This document shows positions 53,807-63,694 of a DNA stretch of 64,000 nucleotides, piece by piece. Source of the DNA: Lunularia cruciata (lineage: Eukaryota > Streptophyta > Marchantiopsida > Lunulariales > Lunulariaceae); contig OX419757.1 of the NCBI GenBank assembly GCA_948567375.1, positions 47,058,001 through 47,122,000 on the forward strand, given 5' to 3'. Numbering within the stretch: position 1 is the first letter of the stretch; every line of letters starts with the position of its first letter. The notes under the pieces were generated by a model. It did not search any database. It was not told where the DNA came from and saw nothing but the letters and a program-made list of their open reading frames with translations. Both the position numbers and the translations under genes were made by a program.

Positions 53807-54240
53807 TGTAATAATATGGAGTTAAGAGATGAGTTAATAGACATTATGAGTTAGTAGCCTAAGCTAAATAGATCAAAAAGGATATAGACTAGCCTAAGAT
53901 TTTTTTAGAAGCATTTAGGAAGTTTATGGTTAAAACATTCTAGAAAGCACCCAAGAAGCTTCTAGGAACTTTTCAAGAGTAGAATAACTTGTATATCAAG
54001 TTGATGGCTAGCTTAGCTTGCATGCCAAGTAAATGGCTAGGTTAGCTTGCATTCCAAGTAAGACAACTTCTAGAAGGAACCTTCCTTGGAAGCTTCTTGA
54101 GAATCTTATGCATAAGTTGCCTATAAATACCAATGCCAAGCTCAAGCTAGGTATTTAGAGTTTCCCTCACTTGAAGATTTCTAATGTCACTTCTATTCTG
54201 ATCTTCCATTCTCCTATTTCTCTCTCCAATCTTTTCCACA
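53807..54240 (+). mobile_element. 3' LTR of element G (434 bp)
   Basis: Preceded by the polypurine TGGTGGGGGAATA. It starts TGTAATAATATGGAG and ends CTTTTCCACA, aligning with the reverse complement of the B LTRs throughout, including the AAGCTTC-rich centre. Confidence 0.85.
54068..54128 (+). promoter_or_regulatory. Heat-shock-like units and TATA box in the G LTR
   Basis: TTCTAGAA (54068-54075) and GAAGCTTCTTGAG (54089-54101, two perfect units plus a near unit) lie 20-50 bp upstream of a clear TATA box, CTATAAAT at 54121-54128. The spacing fits a heat-inducible plant promoter. Confidence 0.55.
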
Positions 54241-54263
54241 AAAACAATGTCCCAATATTGTAG

Positions 54264-54608
54264 AATACACTACCTTGGAATGCAATAGGTACAAGGAGAT
54301 TTACACCAAGAAGGCTAAGGAAGATAAGCTCTATAAAGATGAAGTAAACAAGGCTCAAGATTGATTCAAGGAAGAAGCCAAGAAGGTGAACTCCTTAATA
54401 GAGGAGTTGTTTGAGGTAAGACTACAAAATGCCTCATTTGTCTCTTTGTAAAAGGAGTAAGTACAACTTGAGTTAGGAAAGACAAAAATGGACAAGAAAG
54501 AGATGTAGCTCAACTTCAAAGATCAATTACAAGCTCAAGACAAAGAAGTGGCAAGCTTGAGTGTGAGAAATGCTATCTATGGGATGGTACAAAAGAAATG
54601 CATGATGT
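54264..54608 (+). pseudogene. Decayed coiled-coil frame of unknown origin
   Basis: One phase reads TTLECNRYKEIYTKKAKEDK, VNKAQD, FKEEAKKVNSLIEELFEVRL, QLELGKTKMDKKEM and NFKDQLQAQDKEVASLSV, interrupted by TGA, TAA, TAA and TAG. The Glu/Lys/Leu spacing is coiled-coil-like, and at least three of the stops could be CGA, CAA or CAG changed by one transition. Not recognised; it could be gag or accessory sequence of another element. Confidence 0.35.
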
Positions 54609-54843
54609 AAAAAGGTTGTGGGATCTTCTGTTTACAAGATGTGTGGAAAAAGTTGTTTGCCATTTGACTTGTCAAGTGTGGGATCAATCTTCCATGGGAA
54701 TGTACAATAACAAAGAATAAGTAGTATTTAAAGCTAAGGTGGCACTTTGACTATATCAGGGTTTATAATCTAATAGAGAGAATGTAGGGTTAGGAGCCAA
54801 TTGGCATTTATAGCAATGGCATGTGAAGGAGATGGTATCCATA

Positions 54844-56043
54844 TGTGGTACACACATTTTTGTTTTTTTTCTCAATTTGGAAGAAGAAGTGTATAGAGAA
54901 GTCAAATTGCACTTGTATGGCCAAAGAAGGCAAAGAAAAGTGTCCTCGAGATGAAACCTCAGGTAACGTGACTTGGGGTCATAAGGCAAGGTACTCAAAA
55001 TTGCCCTATCAGCATACAACCCGAAGTAAGGAGTCTTTGTATTGGGGTGTTCAACTCGAGGCAAGGACGGTGTAATAACTTTTTGTCGGGGGCAAGACAT
55101 TCAAGAAGGGACTATTCAAAACCGGCAGTCATATGCGTGAAGGACACTTGACAGTGACAAGAGCATGTAGGAGGTGTGATTTCTCAGTAGAAACTCGAAT
55201 TGAAGAAAGACAAAGAAGGTGCGACTTTATAAAAATTGGGCTAAAGCTAAAGACAAAGCAATGACAAGCAATTTTCCATCGCCATTAAGAAGTCATCATG
55301 CAAGAGATTGTGGGAAGGGAAGTAGAGTCAAAGACGTGCTGGTGTGTCAAGAAGAAATTGAGAGAGGTAATCCGGGAATCAGTAGGAAGAATAGTCCCCA
55401 GCCCAGAGTGGAAGAGAGAAAGATGGGAGGAGGGAAGAAGAACTCCAAATTGTAGTAAGAAATCATGTGATTTGGAGGTTAGATGTGATCGCAAGAATTG
55501 AGGTCTTGAGCAGGCTTTAGATCACATTCTTGGCATGGAACTAGAATGTTAGCTTTCCAAGGTTCATGATTGAGACCATCGAGAGTAAGTGTCTCAATGG
55601 CCTTGAGGAGGAAGGGAAGAGAGGAAATCCGGCTTGATGGACAAAGTCGGATTGGAGGTTAGTACTTGGGAGAGAAGTAGGCGCGAAGCATGGTGCCACG
55701 TTCTTGGGGAAGGGAGAAGTAGCCAAAGAAACCCAGGAAGTGAGAGATGCCTTCTCTTTGAAGCACACAAAGAATGGTTACAAAGTAGAGGGCTACAAGG
55801 ATCTTGTCAAGAGTGGGATTGTGAGTGCTCTAATGGTGATCTTGAAGCAAGAGAGAACAACTTATGTGATGAAGCACCAAGCGGTGTTCTTCCATAAGAT
55901 GTTTGTAGGAGAGCCAATTAACTGGGCAAAGAATATTCATGGGAGGACAAGACAGATGGTGTGGAATTTGTGGGACAAGTCACCTCCACATTATATTGTG
56001 CCGTTTGCAGCCCATCTATTTGGGGCTCAACTTGCTCAATGCG
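54844..56043 (+). mobile_element. A-type LTR, left part, interrupted by F1
   Basis: It starts TGTGGTACACACATTT and is collinear with 10021-11190 of the solo LTR. It stops at 56043, mid-frame, where F1 begins. The rest should lie beyond the window. Confidence 0.9.
55430..56043 (+). pseudogene. LTR frame, N-terminal domain, interrupted by F1
   Basis: Well-preserved N-terminal domain: GEVAKETQEVRDAFSLKHTK, GYKVEGYKDLVKSGIVSALM, TTYVMKHQAVFFHKMFVGEP, INWAKNIHGRTRQMVWNLWD and PPHYIVPFAAHLFGAQLAQC. This copy keeps HQAV and NWAK where others have stops, supporting the idea that those stops arose by single transitions. A stop lies near 55636. Confidence 0.75.
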
Positions 56044-56777
56044 TGTAATACCAAGGGTTAGCCATATGATCTAGATGTGAAATTTGGTTTGGTAACATCT
56101 AGAATGATGTTATACATGATGGTCAAAATAGATCAGATAGAAGTATCACCAAAAGAATACTTCTACTAAAAAGGACCGAAATAGACTTGAGAACCTCAAA
56201 ACCAATAGCTAGACATATGATTTAAAGGTGAGAATTGGTTTGGTAACATCTGGAAGGATGTTACACATGATGGAATAAATAGATCAAAAAGAGGTATCAC
56301 CAAAAGAGGACTTCTACTAATAGAGTAGGAACCAAAATATGCCTAAAATCTTTGAAGGCAATTTTGGAGGCCTAAACGGATGAATTAGGCCTAAAAATGT
56401 GCAGATCCCCCCCCCCAATGGAGGAAAGGCTGGCCTTCCTTCCTCCTTGCTTTTTCTTGTCAAGAGCTTTCCAATGGTACCTTACTCATGTGATTCTGAG
56501 ATTCCTACAAAAAGATTCCCTAAAAGATTCCCTCCGGTCAAAGCTTGTTTGACCAACCAGATAGGACCTAGACCAGACAGGTCACCCATCCAAGTAAGTA
56601 ATCCAAGGGTGGAGCTTGCTGACATGTCACCTATCTGTGTCCCTAATCCTATGGTGGAGCTTCCTTGGAGGAGATCCTCTTTGTCTATATAATAAAGAGA
56701 AGGTGCTCCCTTGGGGCATCGAATGTTTGAGTGTGCAATCTGTGTTTTCTCTCTTCTCTTGTCCTCGGAGTATTACA
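56044..56777 (+). mobile_element. 5' LTR of F1 (734 bp)
   Basis: It starts TGTAATACCAAGGG and ends CGGAGTATTACA, with the inverted ends TGTAATAC/GTATTACA. A run of C (56406-56416) is mirrored by a run of G in the F2 LTR. Confidence 0.95.
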
Positions 56778-56778
56778 A

Positions 56779-56790
56779 TGGTATCAGTGC
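56779..56790 (+). other. Primer-binding site of F1 (tRNA-iMet)
   Basis: TGGTATCAGTGC, one base after the LTR. It differs by one base from the canonical TGGTATCAGAGC seen in F2. Confidence 0.9.
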
Positions 56791-56917
56791 GAGTGTTCTA
56801 GTCCAAGAGAGTGGATCACCCCTCTTGGAATAGCATGAACTACTAAAACTAAGTAATTTGAGGTGGAGAACATAGAGTAATCGCTAGACTTAGGAAGGAC
56901 TTTAGAAAGCGGATGGG

Positions 56918-57336
56918 ATGGATGCGCCGGGGGGACAATTTCCTGCACCTAGCTTTCCATTCTCAAACCCGTTGCAGCGTGAGTAGATGATAGTATCGCT
57001 AGTTTATCACTTTGGTGCGGAATTCATGGACAAAGTGATGAACTCACCAAACCCGGTGATTCTACCTGTGGTGATATATGACAGAGAGTGGGATTTGACA
57101 ATCTACATTCTATTATGATAATATGGATATGAATGTCCCAAATCCTCTTCCTTTCAACACTCAAGTAGAAATACATTATTTAGTGAGGCCAAAAGTGATG
57201 TTTAGAGATTTTGTGGTTAGGAATTTTGGTGAGGAGTATTATCAACGAGTGATAGCTTTTGAGGTCCCAATGGTAGTTCCGATAGTTCGTGCGCCTTCCA
57301 GAGTGATTATATTGACTCTGTATCGAAGTAGACGTT
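56918..57336 (+). pseudogene. ORF0 (two tandem modules) of F1
   Basis: Starts MDAPGGQFPAP-like, with frame change and stop, then FMDKVMNSPNPVILPVVIYD (module 1), a phase change, and MDMNVPNPLPFNTQVEI, RDFVVRNFGEEYYQRVIAFE, VPMVVPIV (module 2). Homologous to F2 63125-63554 and to ORF0 of B. Unknown function; located between primer site and gag. Confidence 0.55.
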
Positions 57337-57359
57337 AGCAATTGGGTGTTGCATGAACC

Positions 57360-57812
57360 ATGGATCCGTAGTTGCAAGAGCTGGTGCAAGGAATGCAAGG
57401 GATGTTAAATGAATTTTGAGAGATTAAGATGACCATGGAGACATTACAAAGTCAAGTGCAGATCCTCAAGAACGATCAAGCCATGCAAGAAGAAGAGCCA
57501 ACACAAAACCCAGTACCTGCGATTGAAGTACTTGGAGAGGCACCCGTGCCTACGAACCTTACCAACGATGAAGCCACATTGCTACTCCGGATGAAAAAGA
57601 CCTGCAACATTGAGCCTTACAAGGGGCAGCATACGATGGGAGTAGTGGAAAATTGGATCTCAAGAATGAATCGATATTTTTGATTGTTCTCAACAAAGAT
57701 CACAGAGCATGCTGCAGGCGTGTTTGCATATGGGTACTTGACCGATAAAGCCCTCACATGGTATGATGCTTGGGAACGATCCATGCTGCCAGAGAGAAGG
57801 GAGGTCACATGG
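57360..57812 (+). pseudogene. F1 gag, N-terminal half
   Basis: From the ATG at 57360 (MDP-stop-LQELVQGMQGM; CAG to TAG) through MTMETLQSQVQILKNDQAMQ, MKKTCNIEPYKGQHTMGVVE and DKALTWYDAWERSMLPERRE to Val-Thr-Trp, where F2 inserts. Nearly identical to F2 gag. It contains the helical N-terminal part of retrotransposon gag. Confidence 0.85.
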
Positions 57813-58566
57813 TGTAATACTCCGAGGACAAGAGAAGAGAGAAAACACAGATTGCACAGTCAAACATTCGATGCTCCAAGGAAGCACCTTCTCTTTATTA
57901 TATAGACAAAGAGGATCTCCTCCAAGGAAGCTCCACCATAGGATTAGGGACACAGATAGGGTGATATGTCAGCAAGCTCCACCCTTGGATTACTTACTTG
58001 GATGGGTGACCTGTCTGGTCTAGGTCCTATCTGGTTGGTCAAACAAGCTTTGACCAAAGGGAATCTTTTAGGGAATCTTCTTGTAGGAATCTCAGAATCA
58101 CGTGAGTAAGGTACCATTGGAAAGCTCTCGACAAGACAAAGCAAGGAGGAAGGAAGGCCAGCCTTTCCTCCATTGGGGGGGGGGGATCTGCACATTTTTG
58201 AGGCCTAATTCATCCGTTTAGGCCTCCGAAATTGCCTTCAAAGATTTCAAGCATATTTTGGTTCCTACTCTATTAGTAGAAGTCCTCTTTTGGTGATACC
58301 TCTTTTTGATCTATTTATTCTATCATGTGTAACATCCTTCCAGATGTTACCAAACCAATTCTCACCTTTAAATCATATGTCTAGCTATTGGTTATGTCTA
58401 GCTATTGGTTTTGAGGTTCTCAAGTCTATTTCGGTCCTTTTTAGTAGAAGTATTCTTTTGGTGATACTTCTATCTGATCTATTTTGACCATCATGTATAA
58501 TATCATTCTAGATGTTACCAAACCGAATTTCACATCTAGATCATATGGCTAACCCATGGTATTACA
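57813..58566 (-). mobile_element. 3' LTR of F2 (754 bp)
   Basis: Minus-strand TGTAATACCATGGGTTAG to CGGAGTATTACA. Compared with F1 it has a 20-bp tandem duplication (TCTAGCTATTGGTTATGTCTAGCTATTGGTT at 58380-58412, split by TATG), which accounts for the length difference. Poly-G run at 58178-58188. Confidence 0.95.
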
Positions 58567-58583
58567 GACCTCCCTCCTTTTAA
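58567..58583 (-). other. Polypurine tract of F2
   Basis: TTAAAAGGAGGGAGGTC on the minus strand, abutting the 3' LTR and overlapping the end of the polyprotein frame. Confidence 0.85.
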
Positions 58584-59970
58584 GACGCAATGTCCTTGTT
58601 GTGCAATTGTTGCTCAAATGCTTGCACCAACATCGATGCATGTGCCAAATTGGCAGCGGGTTCCCAGGTTGCTTCATAGAGGGGGTAACCTTTCCATTGT
58701 ACTAGATATTCCACCTGCGGATGTCGAGTACCACGCATGCGCTTTTGGAGAATCCGCTCCACTTCATATTCCTTTGTGCCATCAATGACTGTCGGACAAG
58801 GTCGAATGTCCTGTGTGGAAGTACCTTGGCCTGATCGGGGAGCATATCTGTGTAATAGGGAGACATGGAACACTAGATGGATCTTCATGTGTGGTGGTAG
58901 CTCAAGGTGATAGGCCACAGCGCCGATGCGACGAAGAATCAAGAAAGGCCCAATAAAATGAGGTCTGAGCTTACGAGATCCAACTAATGTGAGGTTGGTT
59001 GTCGATAGCCACACTTGATCCCCAACATTGAACTCCATGTGCCTACGGTGTGCATTAGCATACTGCTTTTGTCGATTTTGCGCAATCTATAACTTGTGCT
59101 TGGCGCTCTCCACACCTTGTTGGATTCTAGAAACAAATGTGTTGACTGCATCAACCTTGGTAGTCACTGGACGGATCTTCATCAAGCTAGAAGGTGTGAA
59201 GGGATGCTCACCATACATGAGGAAGAACGGAGTGACCTGGGTGGAGGCATTCACTGAATTATTGTAAGCAAATTCCACCAACGGTAGTAGGGTGTCCCAC
59301 CTCTCTTGCTCTTCTAAGGTGAAGCCGTGTAACATGTCTTCAATCGTGCGATTAGCCCGCTCTATTTAGCCATCTGTTTGTGGGTGGTAAGCTGTAGACA
59401 TGGCCAACTTGGTTTTGAAGAAACCAAAGAGTGTTCGCCAAAACAAACTGGTGAATTGGGTGCCTCTATCAGTGATGAGTACTCTAGACAAGCCATGGTG
59501 AGCAAAGACTGCATCTAAGTATAGTTGAGCTAGTTGTGGAGCAGTCACTTCCTTGGTGGTAGGGCGTACATGAATCATTTTGCTGAGCCAGTCCACAAAG
59601 ACCATAAGGGAGTCAAACCCTAAGGTGGTCTTGGGTAATTCACAGACGAGATCCATACTCACTTGTTCCCAACGTTGGGTAGGAGTGGGAAGAGGTTGAA
59701 GGAGCCTTGCAGGAGCTTGATTAGAAGCTTTGTTCTGTTGACAAAGTAGGCAGCTACGCACATAGTCCATCACGTCGTTGCTCATCTTGGGCCAACAGTA
59801 ATGGCGCTTGACTGCCTCCAAGGTCTTGTCCACTCCGACATGAGCTGCAATGGCTGAATCATGACATTCCGCTAGATGGTGGTGCGTAATTCCGGGACAT
59901 TTGGGATCCACAATCGGCCCTCCCAAAAGGTGAGTCCTTGGGTGCTGGTGACACCTTTGGACGATTGCGC
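58580..59970 (-). pseudogene. F2 integrase and chromodomain
   Basis: Integrase: zinc-binding HHLAECHDSAIAAHVG and CLLCQQNK; core Asp in MVFVDWLSKMIHV (near 59600), Asp in VLITDRGTQF (near 59480), Glu region STAYHPQTDG-stop-IERAN (near 59370; CAA or CAG to TAA). Then LEEQERWDTLLPLVEFAYNN and VGDQVWLSTTNL, a GPY/F module HFIGPFLILRRIG (near 58945), and a well-formed chromodomain YEVERIL, EYLVQWKGYP, EATWEPAANL (58770-58660). The chromodomain probably reads methylated histone. Only two nonsense codons (near 59364 and 59085). Confidence 0.9.
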
Positions 59971-59999
59971 TTCTACAATCTATGGATCAGTTTTTGTAA

Positions 60000-61345
60000 C
60001 AGTTAGAATCTCTTGCTAGAATTCAAGGTTAATCTTAACCTCTGCCGCCAAGTTGTTGGCCATTGGCATGCAGGTGAATGCATCTAGAAGTTGCTTCTTA
60101 CCTTCCACGTAGGTGATTGTCATGTTGAAGCGTTGTCGTCACTCTGCCCACCGAATTTGGCGACGAGATAGATCCTTCTGCGTCTCGAGGTAGACTAGAG
60201 GTTTGTGGTCTGTCTCTACTACAAATGCCTTCTCGCCCAGGTAGTGCTTCCAATGCTTGGTTGCTAGAACGATGGCCGGCTCTTCTCATTCTGTGGTGTG
60301 GTAGTTGCGCTCTGCCGGTAACAACTTTCAAGAGAAATATGCAATTGGATGCCATCCGTCATGCCACTCTTGTTGTAGGACTGCTCCTATTGCTACGCCT
60401 GATGCATCCATAGCCAACTTGATTGGACGTTTTGGGTCATACCACTTCAAGATTGGTGCATGTAGCAAGGCGGCCTTCAATTTTTGGAAGGCCAACTCTT
60501 GTGCAATTCCCCATGTCCACTTCTTCCCCTTGCCAAGTAGTGCCGTTAAAGGCTGTGCAACCTTGGAGAAGTCCTTGACAAATCTACGATAGAATCCCGT
60601 CAACCCCAAGAAGCTCTTAAGTTGAGTCTGATCTTCTGGAGCACTCCATTTTTGAATGACCTCTATTTTATCAATCAATACTTGAATGCACTCTGCACTT
60701 ACTCTATGCCCTAAGTAGTCTACTTCAGACTTGCCAAACTCACACTTTGAGATTTTGGCGTACAACTGATTCTGTCTTAGAATCTGGAGGACCTCTCATA
60801 GATGTTGTTTGTGTTCTGTCATCGTGCTACTATATACTAAGATATCATCCAAGAAGACGAAAACAGACTTATCTAAGTATGGACGAAATATGTCATTCAT
60901 TAGGCTCATGAAAGTGGCAGGCACATTGGTGAGGCCAAAAGGCATCACAAGATACTCAAAGTGGCCATACTTGGTTCGAAAGGTAGTTTCGTACACATCC
61001 TCCTCTGCAATTTGGATTTGATTGTAACCGCTCCGCAAGTCCAGTTTGGTGAAGTATCTTGCTCCATGGAATTGATCAAACAGGTCATCCATGCGAGGTA
61101 AGGGGTATGTTCTTCACTGTTTGCTGATTGAGACCCCGATAGTCAATGCACATGCGCATTGTACCATCCTTCTTCTTCACAAACAAGACAGGGGCCCCAT
61201 ATGGTGATACGCTAGGTTGGATGAACCCTTTCTGTAGCATCTCCTCAATTTGAGTCTTACACTCCTCCAACTCATGAGGTGATGGGCGATATGGGGCCTT
61301 ACAAGGAGGTGTCTTCCCCGGGAGTGTCTCTATTTTGTGATCTAC
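60000..61345 (-). pseudogene. F2 reverse transcriptase and RNase H
   Basis: [35 protein letters not shown], a frame change near 61105 (bases missing in the YPLP segment), [30 protein letters not shown], and [19 protein letters not shown] (LDD box intact). A CGA-to-TGA stop follows near 60795; then [15 protein letters not shown] and [16 protein letters not shown]. RNase [21 protein letters not shown] (Asp near 60410), then a degraded WKHYLGEKAFVVETDHKPL in another phase. Chromovirus-type. Confidence 0.9.
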
Positions 61346-62009
61346 TCACCTTTTAGGTGGTAATCCTGAGGGTAGATCATCAAGAAAGACATCTTGAAAC
61401 TCATCCACCACATCCTTCAATTTCTCAGGAATTTGTCCAGCGAGTTGTGCACTTTGGACTTCTCTTATTAGACCCATAAAACATCTATCGGTCTTACAGA
61501 CAGTTGTCGTCCCTACAACATATAGAGGCAGTTTCTGCCTGTGTGATTTTTCTTTAACCCCAATGATTGACCATTGGTGGGTTGTCACTACTTTCTTCCT
61601 CCAGTCCACCATTGGGTTGTACAGCTCCATCCATGGCATGCCTAAAATTGCATCATAACGGGCTAACTGTATCACTCGCCACTCAATTGCTTCCTGATAT
61701 TCTCCTACAGAGAGGGTTACCCGTCTAGGTAATGATTGAATCCTCTTTGTTTGCCCATTTGGTAACTCTACTTCTTCACTTCCATCTCTCTAGATCCATT
61801 CCCAAGCTTATTGCAATAGAGCGAGACAAGAAATTCTCTGTTGCTCTTGGATCTATTAATACTCTCACTTGATTACCTTCTAGGATTCCATTCACAACAA
61901 TCAATTGTGAGGTTGCCTTTCGGGATCTTTGCGTATTATTCTTCTTCCTTCCCTTGCTTCTCTGCTTCCTTATTGAGCCAGTAAGGCCGCGAGGTACATT
62001 TACTGGCAA
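61346..62009 (-). pseudogene. F2 protease, active site altered
   Basis: The frame at 62009-61776 contains LIVVNGILEGNQVRVLIDPR, ATENFLSRSIAISLGM. The family's DSGAT(S/H)NF reads DPRATENF, so the catalytic Asp is kept but the Ser-Gly turn is lost. The C-terminal half (IQLARYDAILGMPWMELYNP, from 61675) is in another phase. A spacer LPSGLPPKR leads to RT. Confidence 0.75.
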
Positions 62010-62019
62010 TCTTTGTTTT

Positions 62020-63091
62020 CCGAAGTGGTTTCCACCTCCTCCTCTTCAACAATGTGCCTCTCCATGTTGTTCAAAGATTGCCTGTACGAAGGCCGAGGGC
62101 CTCTAGGGAAACGAGTGCGACAATTGGTAGATATGTGCCCAATACGGCCATAATTGTAACAACGGCGTTGTTCTCCTCGAGTCCCTTTTCCTCATGGGAC
62201 TCTGTCTCTTTGTTCTTCTACCTGTCCCCGCTCTCCTTGAAGCGGTCGTGCTCCTCGATCCCGGAATTGAAGGTTGCACAATTCTATCGGTACTGGTCCA
62301 CCCATGTGTGGCATTTCTGCTTGATAATGTTGAGGTGGAACTACTCCTTCACCTCCACCTAATGCTCTGGCTATTCTTTGCGCACAAGCAATAGCTTCAA
62401 TTACAGTGCAAGGGTTTTGCACCATGACTTCTTGGCAAATCCGCTCTTTCAACCCTCATTTGAAATTGTTGAGAGCCTCTGCTGGACTCATGTCGGTGAT
62501 TGCGACTTGTAGATCCAGAAATGCCTCCACATACTCTTGTACGCTATTCTTCTGTCTCAATCCCCATAGTCGGGTTCGAGCCATCTGCACAGAATCCACC
62601 AATTGGAAATTCTTGAGCAGTCCTTCTTGCATTGCTATCCATGTGACCTCCCTTCTCTCTGCCAGCATGGATCATTCCCAAGCATCATACCATGTGAGGG
62701 CTTTATTGGTCAAGTACCCACACGCAAACACTCCTGCAGCATGCTCTGTGATCTCTGTTGAGAACAATCAAAAATATCGATTCATTCTCGAGATCCAATT
62801 CTCCACTACTCCCATCGTATGTTGCCCCTTGTAAGGCTCGATGTTGCAGGTCTTTTTCATCCGGAGTTGCAATGTGGCTTCATCGTTGATAGGGTTTGTA
62901 GGCACGGGTGCCTCTCCAAGTACTTCAGCCGCAGGTACTGGGTTTTGAGATGGCTCTTCTTCTTGCATGGCTTGATCATTCTTGAGGATCTGCACTTGAC
63001 TTTGCAATGTCTCCATGGTCATCTTAATCTCTCGAAATTCATTCAACATCCCTTGCATTCCTTGCACCAGCTCTTGCAACTGCGGATCCAT
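62020..63091 (-). pseudogene. F2 gag
   Basis: Starts MDPQLQELVQGMQGMLNEF at 63091. Core: MLAERREVTWIAMQEGLLKN, TRLWGLRQKNSVQEYVEAFL, and VAITDMSPAEALNNFK, then KERICQEVMVQNPCTVIEAI. A basic/proline-rich region follows, and the zinc knuckle CYNYGRIGHISTNC near 62155, whose second Cys is Tyr (G-to-A). One stop near 62675 and another near 62453 interrupt it. Gag forms the particle. Confidence 0.85.
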
Positions 63092-63124
63092 GGTTCCTGC
63101 AACACCCAATTGCTAACGTCTCCT

Positions 63125-63554
63125 TCAATACAGAGTCAACATAATCACTCTGGAAGGCGCACAAACTATCGGAACTACCATTGGGACCTCAAAAGCTATC
63201 ACTCGTTGATAATACTCCTCACCAAAATTCCTAACCACAAAATCTCTAAACATCAATTTCAGCCTCACTACATAACGGATTTCTACTTGAGTGTTGAAAG
63301 GGAGAGGATTTGGGACATTCATATCCATATTATCATAATAGAATGTAGATCGTCAAATCCCACTCTCTGTCATATATCACCACAGGTAGAATCACCGGGT
63401 TTGGTGAGTTCATCACTTTGTCCATGAATTCCGCAACAAAGTGATAAACTAGCGATACTCTCATCTGCTCATGCTGGATATACATAACCTTGATGTGGAA
63501 TGGGTTTGAGAATGGAAAGCTAGGTGCGGGAAATTGTCCCCCCGGCGCATCCAT
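63125..63554 (-). pseudogene. ORF0 (two tandem modules) of F2
   Basis: Module 1, 63554-63333: MDAPGGQFPAPSFPFSNPF, SLVYHFVAEFMDKVMN and NPVILPVVIYDREWDLTIYI. Module 2, 63328-63125: MDMNVPNPLPFNTQVEIRYV, MFRDFVVRNFGEEYYQRVIA and VPMVVPIV. The two are one base out of phase at the junction, and the same junction is present in F1. Each module resembles the single ORF0 of B, so F has a duplicated version. A stop separates module 2 from gag. Confidence 0.55.
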
Positions 63555-63681
63555 CCCATCCGCTTTCTAAAGTCCTTCCTAAGTCTAGCAATTACTCTAT
63601 GTTCTCCACCTCAAATTATTCAGTTTCAGTAGTTCATGCTATTCCAAGAGGGGTGATCCACTCTCTTGGACTAGAACACTT

Positions 63682-63693
63682 GCTCTGATACCA
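63682..63693 (-). other. Primer-binding site of F2 (tRNA-iMet)
   Basis: TGGTATCAGAGC on the minus strand, exact complement of the initiator tRNA-Met 3' end, one base from the 5' LTR. Confidence 0.95.
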
Positions 63694-63694
63694 T

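Larger units (their letters stand above)
56044..57812 (+). mobile_element. Element F1: 5' LTR, leader and gag of a chromovirus, truncated by F2
   Basis: Inserted in an A-type LTR; the 5-mer at its left is ATGCG (56039-56043), and its partner should lie beyond the window. It contains LTR, primer site, ORF0 and the N-terminal half of gag. It is interrupted at 57812 by F2, an element of the same family in the opposite orientation. Confidence 0.9.

Noticed and set aside
58178-58188. Poly-G run as a functional quadruplex or regulatory site
   Set aside because: Length varies between F1 and F2 and a simple homopolymer expansion explains it.
62819-63427. Plus-strand 202-codon frame over F2 gag and leader
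   Set aside because: Antisense to gag and ORF0, which carry the recognisable and conserved motifs.
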